DNA from: Cloacimonetes bacterium UBA6097
Lineage (GTDB): Bacteria > Cloacimonadota > Cloacimonadia > Cloacimonadales > Cloacimonadaceae
NCBI GenBank assembly: GCA_002435865.1
Contig: DIWV01000007.1
Location: 239,611-303,610 of the forward strand
Reading direction: 5' to 3'
DNA length: 64,000 bases
Part shown: piece after piece, positions 32,936-41,717 of the stretch
Numbering within the stretch: position 1 is the first letter of the stretch
Layout: every line of letters starts with the position of its first letter
Translations under genes and position numbers: made by a program
The notes under the pieces: model-generated
The model's input: the letters and a program-made list of their open reading frames with translations, nothing else
Database searches by the model: none
Told to the model about the DNA's origin: nothing

Positions 32936-33463
32936 TCAGCATTTGAACTCCACTCCTTTTTTGGATTGAAACTCTGTTAGCAGATTTTTGTAAAGTTCAA
33001 ACATCTCGTTATCAAAGCAGACAAGCCAGATATCCATATCATTGTCATGGGTAAAATTAACGATTTCCTTGATAGCGATACTGACAGCCCTGTCTTTGGG
33101 AAAACCATATGCACCTGTTGAAATAGCAGGAAAGGCAATTGATTTCATCTTATACTCTTTTGCCAGGCACAGGCTATTGTGGTAACAGTTTGCCAGAAAA
33201 GTATCTTCCTCAAACATTCCGCCCTGCCAGATAGGTCCTACCGTGTGGATAACATAACTGGCTTTGAGGTTATAACCTTTGGTAATTTTAGCCTGACCTG
33301 TGGCACAACCGTTTAGTGTCCTGCATTCAGCCAACAGCTCCGGACCTGCAGCCCTGTGAATAGCGCCATCAACTCCACTGCCGCCCAGCAGAGAATTATT
33401 GGCTGCATTAACTATGGCATCGACTTCCATCTGCGTAATATCACCCATATGTAAATGTATCAT
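32936..33463 (-). CDS. Macrodomain protein, O-acetyl-ADP-ribose deacetylase type
   Basis: 175 residues from the ATG at 33463, chosen because GGAGG lies nine bases upstream; a GTG at 33481 overlaps that site and is rejected. The MacroD type is shown by GDITQMEVDAIVNAANNSLLGGSGVDGAIHRAAG (Asn and Asp at the ribose), GQAKITKGYNL, YVIHTVGP and AFPAISTGAYGFP. Such enzymes remove O-acetyl or ADP-ribose from proteins, nucleic acids or O-acetyl-ADP-ribose. With a PARP-like enzyme 8 kb upstream, it is a candidate eraser for that mark, though the genes are not in one operon. A single Cys-rich segment (LLAECRTLNGCATGQ) is usual. Confidence 0.95.
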   Translation of the reverse strand: MIHLHMGDITQMEVDAIVNAANNSLLGGSGVDGAIHRAAGPELLAECRTLNGCATGQAKITKGYNLKASYVIHTVGPIWQGGMFEEDTFLANCYHNSLCLAKEYKMKSIAFPAISTGAYGFPKDRAVSIAIKEIVNFTHDNDMDIWLVCFDNEMFELYKNLLTEFQSKKGVEFKC

Positions 33464-33707
33464 CAGAGATATCCTCCCCACTTAAAAATTTTAGTTTATT
33501 CTTTATTACTGCTCATTATTCACCCGATATCCTGTCAGTATCCAGTCGCTCAAACATCGACTGGTTATCGACTTGCATTAAAGAAATAAGCATACAAGAA
33601 AACTTCTCTTTACCGGAACAGGAACAGGTACTAAAGTTTTTAAGTTCATAATTTTGCATAACTAATACGTTACTAATTTTGGCAAAATTTAACTGTTCAG
33701 CATGGTA

Positions 33708-34463
33708 TTACATTCCAGAATATTCAAGAACTCTGAGCTTAAGGATAGCAGCGTCAATAGCAAGCCTGAAATTTTTCTTATTTATTTCATTTAAAGTATA
33801 GTCTTCAGGATTGCCCTCAATTTGCAGGCTATGACCTCCGTTCAATGTTATAACAGAGACATTTTCGGTGCAGTTGCCAAGATATGTATAGAGTTCCTGG
33901 AGAGGGCAGTTTAAAGAATCCCTGTCTCCTAAAATGAATGTTACAGGTCTGGTCTCTTTGGATAGTTCCGGATAATAACTTTCTCCTTCTTCTGCTTTGG
34001 AAAGCAGTGGAGTGAGCAATATGCAGCCTTTTAATTCCTTGTGTTCCCGGAAAGCGAAATATGCAAACAAGGTGCCCAGGGACTTTCCTGCGATATATAC
34101 ACGCGAAATATCAATCCTCGGGTCCTGCATAACCATTGCCAAAATGTTTTCAATATCAGCTATTTCTGCGCTTCCATCAGGGGATGGATCCTGTTTATTG
34201 ATAAAAAAGCTCCAGTTAAATGTAACTGAAGCGATATCATTAGCATATGCTTTCCTGGCTAAGTCTTTGATTAAAGGAAGATCTTTATGATAACCTCTGC
34301 CCGGGCAGATGATGATGCAGGGGAATTTTTTATTAGCCGCAGGTACCAGCATTTTATAATCAAGTTTTTTCCATTGCTTATCATTATTTTTATCTTTTGA
34401 ATATAATAGTGCACCAGACAGGCAGAAAATTATAACCAAAATGAGAAATACAGTCTTTTGCAT
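33708..34463 (-). CDS. Secreted or membrane-anchored alpha/beta hydrolase
   Basis: 251 residues. A hydrophobic N-terminus (VFLILVIIFCLSGALLYS) acts as signal peptide or anchor. The fold shows CIIICPGRGYH (oxyanion strand), IAGKSLGTLFAYFA with nucleophile elbow GKSLG (Ser128), an Asp in ILGDRDSLN, and His in LNGGHSLQ. It resembles dienelactone-hydrolase/Tex30-like esterases; the substrate is unknown. Single gene. The divergent neighbour is an outer-membrane protein 379 bases away. Confidence 0.8.
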   Translation of the reverse strand: MQKTVFLILVIIFCLSGALLYSKDKNNDKQWKKLDYKMLVPAANKKFPCIIICPGRGYHKDLPLIKDLARKAYANDIASVTFNWSFFINKQDPSPDGSAEIADIENILAMVMQDPRIDISRVYIAGKSLGTLFAYFAFREHKELKGCILLTPLLSKAEEGESYYPELSKETRPVTFILGDRDSLNCPLQELYTYLGNCTENVSVITLNGGHSLQIEGNPEDYTLNEINKKNFRLAIDAAILKLRVLEYSGM

Positions 34464-34734
34464 GACTAAACTCCTTTAGAAAATCAACTCAATTCACTCT
34501 ATGAACAAGCTGAAAAATATCTGTAAGAAAGTCAAACAATATTAATAGCGCGATGGATTTTGTAAGATCTGATCAACATTATTGTTTACCAAGACGCAAT
34601 ATATTGTCTTGCAATGCATTAGCGTCGCCTATGTATGTTTAAATATTTTCTTGAAAACGTATTCGTTCAAGTAAATTAGTATTTATCTGTACCATGAAGA
34701 TTTACACCTTTAGATGCAATTTTCGAAATTTTTC

Positions 34735-34764
34735 TTGACATGTTGTTATAACTTGATTTATATA
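34735..34764 (+). promoter_or_regulatory. Probable promoter of the barrel gene at 34843
   Basis: TTGACA at 34735 with TTATAT or TATATA at 34758-34764 (17-18 base spacer). The leader is about 70 bases and contains GATTTC/GAAAATTC inverted arms. The rest of the 34464-34842 gap is AT-rich with no other feature seen. Confidence 0.5.
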
Positions 34765-34842
34765 GACTTGTGAAATCTAATAATTGTAAGATTTCACTAT
34801 GAAAATTCTGCAAGTCGCAGAATTCAGGAAAAAGGAGATATA

Positions 34843-36015
34843 ATGAAACAGGTTTTAATTCTAATGTTGGTGCTTGTGCCCTTAGCACTGATGTCTATTA
34901 GTTTAACGGATTACACTAACCCCGTTTCTTTCGGGCGGGAAGCTTTTCTAAACGGTAACTTTAATTTCCATGACGGTAATCAAGATCAGGCCAGTTACAA
35001 CGGTTTATTTGGTGGTAACTATTTGGTTTATTACAACAGTCTGCCTTTCAACTGGAAAGTTGAGGGAGATGTAAATTTAACTCTGATGCAGGATTCATAT
35101 GAAGGTGCAGAATCAGAAACCGGGTATATGGTAACTCTTGGAGCAAATGCTGACAAATATATCAATGATACCAATATCTTCGGTTATGGTTCACTTGATT
35201 TAGGATATCGCAAACAAATGGCAATGGATGATGCAGACGATCCTTATGTTAAAATCGGCATAGGCGGCGGTTATGGCAGAGTTATTGATGCCACGGTATT
35301 AGCCAGAGCTATGCGTATTGTAAACGAACTGATTAAGTATAATGTAATCAGAGGCGAGCTTTCTAACAGCGCTTATATTGAATTAGGTCAGATTATCGAG
35401 AAAAAAGGCGAATACATCACAAAGTATGGCAGCGTTGAATATCAAAAGTACTGGTACGAAGCTATGGAAGATGTGTTCAATAAAGAAGGCGTTCTGAGAG
35501 ATGGTTCCCTGCATGCATTGGGAATAGTCAGACTTCAGGAAGTATTGGACCAGAGAATCAGTACACGCAGATATGGCTGGACAGCCCGTGCAGGTGTTGG
35601 CTATATTCTTTCAGCTTATGACGGAAGCGATCCTGACCCTACTCTTGATGCTTCTTTTGAATATGCACATCCTTTTTCGTATAAGCTGCAGTTCATTGAA
35701 GCTCTGGATTTTTCAACCGTACTTGGAGAAGATCCTGTGCACCACATTATGAATCAGGCTTCACTTACTTATGAATTAACTTCCCTGATTGATTGGGAAA
35801 ACAAACTTTCAACTTCGATTGATATGCCTACTATTGAAGGCGCAGAGAATATAATTTCCAATACTCTTGAAACTGCTTTCTACTATTACATTACCAATAA
35901 AGTTAATTTGAATACATCTCTGAAGTTCCATATGTATGATGATGGTATTGATGATAATGGAAACGATGACCTGGAAACAACATTCTTCTTAGGTGCATCT
36001 TACAGACTTAAATAA
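34843..36015 (+). CDS. Outer membrane beta-barrel protein with helical insert, unknown family
   Basis: 390 residues. A signal peptide (LILMLVLVPLALMSIS) is followed by barrel strands up to about residue 145, then a helical insert of some 85 residues (ARAMRIVNELIKYNVIRGELSNS...VEYQKYWYEAMEDVF), then strands again, ending FFLGASYRLK. The helical insert is unusual for a barrel and might be a periplasmic or surface domain. AAAGGAG precedes the ATG. It has its own promoter and terminator, so it is monocistronic and probably abundant. Family not recognised. Confidence 0.72.
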   Translation: MKQVLILMLVLVPLALMSISLTDYTNPVSFGREAFLNGNFNFHDGNQDQASYNGLFGGNYLVYYNSLPFNWKVEGDVNLTLMQDSYEGAESETGYMVTLGANADKYINDTNIFGYGSLDLGYRKQMAMDDADDPYVKIGIGGGYGRVIDATVLARAMRIVNELIKYNVIRGELSNSAYIELGQIIEKKGEYITKYGSVEYQKYWYEAMEDVFNKEGVLRDGSLHALGIVRLQEVLDQRISTRRYGWTARAGVGYILSAYDGSDPDPTLDASFEYAHPFSYKLQFIEALDFSTVLGEDPVHHIMNQASLTYELTSLIDWENKLSTSIDMPTIEGAENIISNTLETAFYYYITNKVNLNTSLKFHMYDDGIDDNGNDDLETTFFLGASYRLK

Positions 36016-36034
36016 TTAATCAACCAAAAATAAC

Positions 36035-36066
36035 AGGGAGTGAGTTTACTCGCTCCCTTTTTTTAT
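36035..36066 (+). terminator. Rho-independent terminator
   Basis: AGGGAGTGAG / CTCGCTCCCT stem with one G-T pair and a TTTA loop, followed by a T run; it ends the barrel gene transcript. Between it and the promoter at 36332 no feature is seen. Confidence 0.85.
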
Positions 36067-36331
36067 TGCTGCCAACTTCCTATATTATGATTTTAAATAT
36101 TTAACCAGGTAATTCAGATATGTAGCAAGATTGTTATTATTTTACATAACCCACTGTTTCCAATGCCATGGATATCCTTTGTTATGGCTTGATTTTCATG
36201 TCTTTAACTGGCTTTTTTTATCAGTTAGAATGCGGCTTTTTAAATGCTAAATTATAACTACTTACAAGGCAATGTGTTGTCAATATGATTGAGTTTTATG
36301 CGATTTTAAAGATAGCCATATAAGATTTTAC

Positions 36332-36360
36332 TTGACAAAAGTTTACATGACTTTTAATTA
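36332..36360 (+). promoter_or_regulatory. Possible promoter of the small barrel gene
   Basis: Perfect TTGACA at 36332; the -10 region 17 bases later is TAATTA, weak. It is placed about 25 bases before the start codon at 36385 with AAGGAGG between. Confidence 0.4.
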
Positions 36361-36384
36361 TTCTAAACCTTTAAGGAGGATTAA

Positions 36385-36927
36385 ATGAGAATAGGATTAA
36401 TTATCCTTATGTCACTATTCGTCTTATCAAGTTTGTGCGCTTTTGACAAGGGCACTATCAACCCGGGTGGCAGCATTTCTTATACAAGTTATAAGGAAAA
36501 TGCCGATGATGAGGATGCTACAAATGTGTTATCATTTGCTCCGCAAGTTGGTTATTTCTTTATTGATAACCTTGCTGCAGATTTGTTAATTGACTTCGAA
36601 AGCATGTCAGAAGGTGATTACAAAAGTTCATCATTTGATATTGGAATTGGTGGAAGGTATTTCTACAAGAATTTCTATGGTGGCTTAGGTTTTATGCTTA
36701 CTTCCTGGAGCTATGATGATGGAGATTTTGATATGAAAGTATCTGCTAATTATCTTGACCTTAAAGCCGGCTATTTAGTTCCTATCGTAGAAAATGTATA
36801 TGTAGATTTAGGTTTGGGATACGAAATGGGTATGGGTGAATACGGCGCTGATGGTGAAGGCGATAACGAAGAAAGCGGATTTGGCTTTATGGCTGGTTTC
36901 CAAATCTTCTTCCCATACAAAAAGTAA
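36385..36927 (+). CDS. Small outer membrane beta-barrel protein
   Basis: 180 residues, about eight strands, as in OmpX/OmpA-type or OmpW-like barrels. A signal peptide (IGLIILMSLFVLSSLCA) is followed by alternating strands (YFYKNFYGGLGFMLTSWSY) with acidic loops (ENADDEDAT, GADGEGDNEES) and the C-terminus GFQIFFPYKK. The acidic loops could bind cations. AAGGAGG lies just before the ATG. It is monocistronic, closed by a terminator at 36949. Function unknown. Confidence 0.75.
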   Translation: MRIGLIILMSLFVLSSLCAFDKGTINPGGSISYTSYKENADDEDATNVLSFAPQVGYFFIDNLAADLLIDFESMSEGDYKSSSFDIGIGGRYFYKNFYGGLGFMLTSWSYDDGDFDMKVSANYLDLKAGYLVPIVENVYVDLGLGYEMGMGEYGADGEGDNEESGFGFMAGFQIFFPYKK

Positions 36928-36948
36928 ACATTTTTTTATTAAAAAAAT

Positions 36949-36979
36949 TAGCCCGAGCTTAATGCCCGGGCTTTTTTTG
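36949..36979 (+). terminator. Rho-independent terminator
   Basis: AGCCCGAGC / GCCCGGGCT stem (one mismatch) with TTAAT loop, followed by T7. Confidence 0.83.
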
Positions 36980-37109
36980 TCTTTAGTGTCTTTCTGATAC
37001 TGTCCTAAGCAGAGAGCCTGTTTGCTTTTTGCTTGACATAAACCGCTGTTTCCATTGCTGGTTATCAATATATATCACATTGAGATGTGCATAAAAGGAA
37101 ATCAGAATT

Positions 37110-37970
37110 ATGGCGAAATTAAGTGACACTACAGCAAAAAATACAAATATAACTAAAACACCTCTTCCTTCGAAATTCCATAAGAAAAAACCATTTGTAC
37201 AAGATTGGGTAGAAGCTATCCTTTTTGCTTTTGTAGTCGCCATGATAATCCGTAACTATACATTTCAGAATTTTAAAATACCTTCTTCATCAATGGAAAA
37301 GACATTATTGATAGGTGATTATCTTGTCGCCAATAAAGTTAAGTATTACTTTACCGACCCTGTACGCAATGATATCGTCACTTTCAGATATCCTAAAATT
37401 GAAAAGGGCACTCCTGAAGGAAATCCTGAACAATATATCAGGATATTTCATCCTATCTATATAAACAAGGAACTCACTTTCAAGAAAGATCCCTTAACTT
37501 TCCTGAATATTACATATTATGCACGTAAGAATATTGTTAAACGAGTCATTGGAATGCCGGGCGATACTATTGAAGTGAAGGATAAAACAGTTTATCTGAA
37601 TGGAGAACCATACGTGCAAGGCTTTGAGTGCTATGGAGAACCTTTTCCGTATGACAATCCTCAGCAGATTATTAACCGCACTTTCCCCCAAGGTATGTGG
37701 ATGCCGGGAATGGACTTCTGGAAAAACGTACCCGGTTCAGAAACGTGGAACAGGGATTGGTTTGGTCCGGTAGTCGTTCCCCAAGGCAAATATTTTGTTA
37801 TGGGTGATAACCGTGATGTGAGTGAAGACAGCCGCTATTGGGGCTTTTTGGACAGAAAAGACATCACAGGTACTCCCTGGGCTATATTCTATTCATATGG
37901 TATCGAGTATAACCAAATCTATGACCGCCCCCATGCAAGATGGGATAGAGTGTTCAGAAAAATCAAGTGA
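37110..37970 (+). CDS. lepB: Signal peptidase I
   Basis: 286 residues. One N-terminal membrane helix (WVEAILFAFVVAMIIRNY) is followed by box B PSSSMEKTLLIGD (catalytic Ser61), box D VKRVIGMPGDTIEVKD (Lys144) and box E GDNRDVSEDSRYWGFL. A long insert between boxes B and D (TPEGNPEQYIRIFHPIYINKELTF) and another near VKDKTVYLNGEPYVQGFECYGEP enlarge the protein, as in Bacteroidota and Cloacimonadota versions. It cleaves signal peptides of the many exported proteins encoded here. AAGGA precedes the ATG. hemW follows by 71 bases. Confidence 0.95.
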   Translation: MAKLSDTTAKNTNITKTPLPSKFHKKKPFVQDWVEAILFAFVVAMIIRNYTFQNFKIPSSSMEKTLLIGDYLVANKVKYYFTDPVRNDIVTFRYPKIEKGTPEGNPEQYIRIFHPIYINKELTFKKDPLTFLNITYYARKNIVKRVIGMPGDTIEVKDKTVYLNGEPYVQGFECYGEPFPYDNPQQIINRTFPQGMWMPGMDFWKNVPGSETWNRDWFGPVVVPQGKYFVMGDNRDVSEDSRYWGFLDRKDITGTPWAIFYSYGIEYNQIYDRPHARWDRVFRKIK

Positions 37971-38041
37971 TTTTCCTGAAATTAAGAATTAAGAATTAAA
38001 ATAAAAAAGCCTACCCTAATATAAAACTGAGGAACGAAGTT

Positions 38042-39142
38042 TTGAAATCCGGTGCTTACATCCATATACCTTTTTGTTTAACTAAATGTGGTTATTGTAA
38101 TTTTTTTTCAGTACCATATTCGATAACTGCCCTAAATAACTATATCAACCTGCTTTTAAAAGAAATTGAATCTTTTAAACAAACGTATGAATTTGAAGCA
38201 GATACAGTTTATCTCGGAGGCGGCACTCCATCATTATTATCGGCAAATCAAATCAATAGCATTATTGGTTTGGTACAACCTGATGAAAACCCGGAAATTA
38301 CTTTAGAAGTTAATCCTGTTCAAATTACAGAAGATTGGGTAAAAGCACTATCTAAAACAAAAGTAAACCGACTGAGCCTTGGTATACAGTCTATGAATAA
38401 TGAAAACCTGAAAGCTCTGGGCAGAAAGCATTCAGCAGCTTCAATTCCGGAGAGAATAAAGTTACTGCGTGAAAACGGATTCAACAATATATCCATGGAT
38501 TTACTTTATGGTCTTCCAATCTTTGCTAATTACAACATTGAAGAAGAACTTGATAATTTTCTGTCACTGGAACCGGAACATATCTCCACGTATTTACTCA
38601 GCATCGAAAACAATGTGCCATTTAAACACTGGAAAGCAATTCTGCCCGATGATAAATTTACCGAAATTCAATATTATACAATTTGCGAAACACTGAGGGA
38701 AACAGGCTGGGATCATTATGAAATCTCCAATTTTGCCAGACCGGGTTTGGAAAGCAGGCATAATCTTCATTACTGGCTTGGTGATGAATATATCGGTATG
38801 GGCGCAGGAGCATCAGGTTACGTAAATAAACAGCGTTACAAAAGACCCGATGATTTGGAATTATGGCAATTTGCAGTAGAAAAGAAAGACAATCTCTATG
38901 AAAAAGAATCTGAAACAAAAGCGCAGCAGAAAGCAGATTTTATCATAATGCAACTCAGATTATCAAGAGGTTTGGATATTCAAAGCTATAAAGAAAGATT
39001 CGGTTCTGACTTTGTATCTGACTTTCATGATGCTATAGAGAAGTTTATCTCGTCCGGACATATGGAAATGACCAATGGGTATATAAGGTTGTCACAAAAA
39101 GCGTGGTTCGTTTCAAATCACATTTTAAGGGAATTTGTCTGA
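38042..39142 (+). CDS. hemW: HemW-type radical SAM protein (heme chaperone)
   Basis: 366 residues. IHIPFCLTKCGYCNFFS gives the CxxxCxxC iron-sulfur triad (Cys12, 16, 19) followed by NFF, which separates HemW from true oxygen-independent coproporphyrinogen oxidase HemN. GGGTPSLL, SLGIQSMN, LLYGLP and HYEISNFARPG.ESRHNLHYW follow, then the C-terminal HemN_C-like region. HemW binds and delivers heme. The start is TTG at 38042 with GAGG nine to ten bases upstream; no ATG fits. Tightly linked to the nucleotidyltransferase gene (6 bases). Confidence 0.93.
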   Translation: MKSGAYIHIPFCLTKCGYCNFFSVPYSITALNNYINLLLKEIESFKQTYEFEADTVYLGGGTPSLLSANQINSIIGLVQPDENPEITLEVNPVQITEDWVKALSKTKVNRLSLGIQSMNNENLKALGRKHSAASIPERIKLLRENGFNNISMDLLYGLPIFANYNIEEELDNFLSLEPEHISTYLLSIENNVPFKHWKAILPDDKFTEIQYYTICETLRETGWDHYEISNFARPGLESRHNLHYWLGDEYIGMGAGASGYVNKQRYKRPDDLELWQFAVEKKDNLYEKESETKAQQKADFIIMQLRLSRGLDIQSYKERFGSDFVSDFHDAIEKFISSGHMEMTNGYIRLSQKAWFVSNHILREFV

Positions 39143-39148
39143 GGAAAA

Positions 39149-40444
39149 GTGCTCAAAGAAATCAGGACTATTCTCAATAAAGCTGCAAAAGGCACTGAAT
39201 TCGTCGGCAAGGTATATTTTGCAGGTGGATGCGTCAGGGACGAATTAATAGGCAGAAAAACCAGAGATATTGATATTACTGTAGAGCTTCCCGATGGCGG
39301 CATCAGGTTTGCAGAATATTTGTTTCAGCAGGGAATATCCAATAAGCCAAAAGTATTTAAGCAATTCGGAACAGCATTAATATCCATCGGTGAACATAAA
39401 ATTGAGCTTGTCATGACTCGCAAAGAAAGTTATCATTATCGTTCAAGAAAACCTGATGTAGAATTTGGCAGTCTGGAAGAAGATGTTTTAAGAAGAGATT
39501 TTACTGTAAATTCACTACTGGTGCGCATCTCAGATGGAGAAATACTTGATTTAAGCGGATGTGGCAGGAAAGACCTTGAAGCAGGACTTATAAGAGCAAC
39601 CAGCAGTCCTTCAGTGATTTTTAAAGAAGATCCTCTGAGGTTGCTCAGGGCAATACGTTTTGCTACAGAGCTGGATTTTGATATTGAAAAAAAGACATTT
39701 ATCCAGATAAAAAAACTTTCATCTGAAGTAAAATATCTATCCCAGGAACGAATAGCTGCAGAATTATTCAAAATAATAAGCAGTCCAAAATACATCAAAG
39801 GATTACAACTATTAGTAAAATCAGGGCTTAAGTCTTATGTGTTTCCAGGTTTGAGGCTACCTGCTTCATTGCTTGCTGCAGATATAGTTAGTAGGGTTAG
39901 GGTTAACTCTGCGTGGGTTAAGCCACCCATAACCTCGCTAAGTATTAATGGAAGACTTGTCCTGATGCTCTGGTGGAATAAAGATAAAACTAAATATCTG
40001 AAGCTCTTGAAAATGAACAAAAATCAAATAAGACGAGTTATTTATTTACATGCTATGTGTACAGGTGTCAGAGATGAAGATGAACATGATGGACTGGTCA
40101 GCCTTGCAAGGATTCGTAGCAGTGCCTGGGCAATCGGAGAAATGATTGACGAGTTTATAGTCCTCTATCCCTATACGGGCATGTTTTTAAAAAGAGGTGA
40201 TAAAACCTGGAAAAGGGATTTGGAATTATGCCAAAAGCTCAAGCGAGCGGCTGTCTTTATTGAAAAACATAGATTTAACTTGACAGTAGAAGATGTAAAA
40301 AGGACTTTTTGCATCAAACACTTCCTGGATATACCGCTTTTCCGTTCCAGGGCTTTGGAGTATTGGCTTTATCACCCCAAAGCAGATAAAAAAGAACTGC
40401 TTGAGTTTTTAAAAAAGAACAGTAATGATTTTGAATTAATATGA
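39149..40444 (+). CDS. tRNA nucleotidyltransferase / poly(A) polymerase family protein
   Basis: 431 residues. The class II nucleotidyltransferase head has FAGGCVRDELIGRKTRDIDITVE (Gly-Gly and the Asp40/Asp42 metal pair). A RRDFTVNSLLV motif lies near 115, then DLSGCGRKDLEAGLIRAT, DPLRLLRAIRFA and LSQERIAAELFKIISSP, as in PcnB/Cca proteins. The C-terminal half diverges and has no HD domain. It either adds CCA to tRNA or A-tails to RNA; sequence alone does not decide. The GTG start has GAGG just before it, within the end of hemW. Confidence 0.85.
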   Translation: MLKEIRTILNKAAKGTEFVGKVYFAGGCVRDELIGRKTRDIDITVELPDGGIRFAEYLFQQGISNKPKVFKQFGTALISIGEHKIELVMTRKESYHYRSRKPDVEFGSLEEDVLRRDFTVNSLLVRISDGEILDLSGCGRKDLEAGLIRATSSPSVIFKEDPLRLLRAIRFATELDFDIEKKTFIQIKKLSSEVKYLSQERIAAELFKIISSPKYIKGLQLLVKSGLKSYVFPGLRLPASLLAADIVSRVRVNSAWVKPPITSLSINGRLVLMLWWNKDKTKYLKLLKMNKNQIRRVIYLHAMCTGVRDEDEHDGLVSLARIRSSAWAIGEMIDEFIVLYPYTGMFLKRGDKTWKRDLELCQKLKRAAVFIEKHRFNLTVEDVKRTFCIKHFLDIPLFRSRALEYWLYHPKADKKELLEFLKKNSNDFELI

Positions 40445-40451
40445 GAGACAG

Positions 40452-41705
40452 ATGTTTAAAAAATACACATTCCTAGCTTTGCTGATTGCTGCCAGCCTTA
40501 CCTTGTCAGCAGAAATCCTGATACCCATGGATATGGCACAATCCAATCATTTAAAGGCTTATGGTATTGCATTTACTGCCCTACAAAAGCAAATCCCCGT
40601 AAAATGGCTGCTAAATTACAGGGGAGGTTCTTTCCTCATCAGTGATGCAGCTGAAATTGTTAATATCTGCAATATCAGGGGTGTAAGATTCGAGAATGTA
40701 AGTTCTTCTGCAGTTGGATCTATAATGTTGGAAATACAATCCTCAAATATGGAAGTGATGGTTCTGGAAAAAGAACCATCTATTGCAGTATATATCCCTC
40801 CCAATGCATTACCGTGGGACGATGCTGTTACCCTGGCTCTGGATTATGCAGAAATAAAATACGACAAAGTCTGGGACGAAGAAGTCCTGAACGGTAAACT
40901 AAATGACTATGACTGGCTGCACTTGCATCATGAGGACTTTACCGGGCAATATGGGAAGTTCTATGGTTCTTTCCACAACACTAACTGGTATCAAAACGAC
41001 GAAAGAGTCAATGAGGCAATGGCAGTTAAGCTCGGTTACCAGAAAGTGTGGCAGCTTAAGCATGCTGTTGCTGAAAAAATCAGGGAATATGTAATCAATG
41101 GCGGATTCCTGTTTGCCATGTGCGGAGCCATTGACACTATAGATATTGCTTTGGCAGCAAAGAATGTAGATATTTGCGATGCAGCTTTTGATGGAGACGG
41201 AATTGATCCGAATTACCAAAGCAAGCTGGATTTCAGCCGCACTTTTGCCTTCGAGAATTTTACCCTCAAAACCAATCCTTATGAGTATGAATTCTCAGAT
41301 ATGGATGCCAGTGATTATAACCGCTTGAAGGGAGCAGAAGCAGATTACTTCCAGCTTTTTGATTTCTCTGCCAAATATGATCCCGTGCCAACTATGCTGA
41401 CCCAATGCCATACTAATGTAATAAATGGATTCCTGGGCCAGACTACCTCCATATTTAAGGATAAAATCAAGAAAAGCGTAATTATTCTAGCCGAAGCACC
41501 TGGACAGACAGATGCCAAATATATGCATGGAAATCTTGGTAAGGGGACATTTACTTTCTATGGTGGGCATGACCCTGAAGATTATCAACACAGAATCGGT
41601 GACCCGGAAACTATTTTGGATTTACATAAAAACTCCCCAGGGTACAGGCTTATTCTGAATAATGTGCTTTTCCCCGCAGCAGAAAAGAAAAAACTAAAAA
41701 CATAA
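40452..41705 (+). CDS. Conserved secreted protein, amidotransferase-like (sometimes labelled asparagine synthetase B)
   Basis: 417 residues. A signal peptide (FLALLIAASLTLSA) is followed by ILIPMDMAQSNHLKAYGIAF, WLLNYRGGSFLI, DYDWLHLHHEDFTGQYGKFY and a late AEAPGQTDAKYMHGNLGKGTFTFYGGHDPEDYQH. I recall similar secreted proteins in Bacteroidota carrying the label asparagine synthetase B, but nothing here matches AsnB catalysis (no N-terminal Cys, no PP-loop). GGFLFAMCGAID resembles the nucleophile turn of class I glutamine-amidotransferase folds (Cys), so a GATase1-like fold is possible. Role unknown. It lies 8 bases after the nucleotidyltransferase and 13 before mlaD. Confidence 0.7.
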   Translation: MFKKYTFLALLIAASLTLSAEILIPMDMAQSNHLKAYGIAFTALQKQIPVKWLLNYRGGSFLISDAAEIVNICNIRGVRFENVSSSAVGSIMLEIQSSNMEVMVLEKEPSIAVYIPPNALPWDDAVTLALDYAEIKYDKVWDEEVLNGKLNDYDWLHLHHEDFTGQYGKFYGSFHNTNWYQNDERVNEAMAVKLGYQKVWQLKHAVAEKIREYVINGGFLFAMCGAIDTIDIALAAKNVDICDAAFDGDGIDPNYQSKLDFSRTFAFENFTLKTNPYEYEFSDMDASDYNRLKGAEADYFQLFDFSAKYDPVPTMLTQCHTNVINGFLGQTTSIFKDKIKKSVIILAEAPGQTDAKYMHGNLGKGTFTFYGGHDPEDYQHRIGDPETILDLHKNSPGYRLILNNVLFPAAEKKKLKT

Positions 41706-41717
41706 AAAAAGGTAAGT

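Noticed and set aside
37033..37061. Promoter for lepB (perfect TTGACA at 37033)
   Set aside because: No acceptable -10 box occurs 16-19 bases downstream.
40452..41705. Call as asparagine synthetase B
   Set aside because: The protein is secreted, lacks the N-terminal Cys of glutaminases and the PP-loop of AsnB; the label is probably propagated in error.
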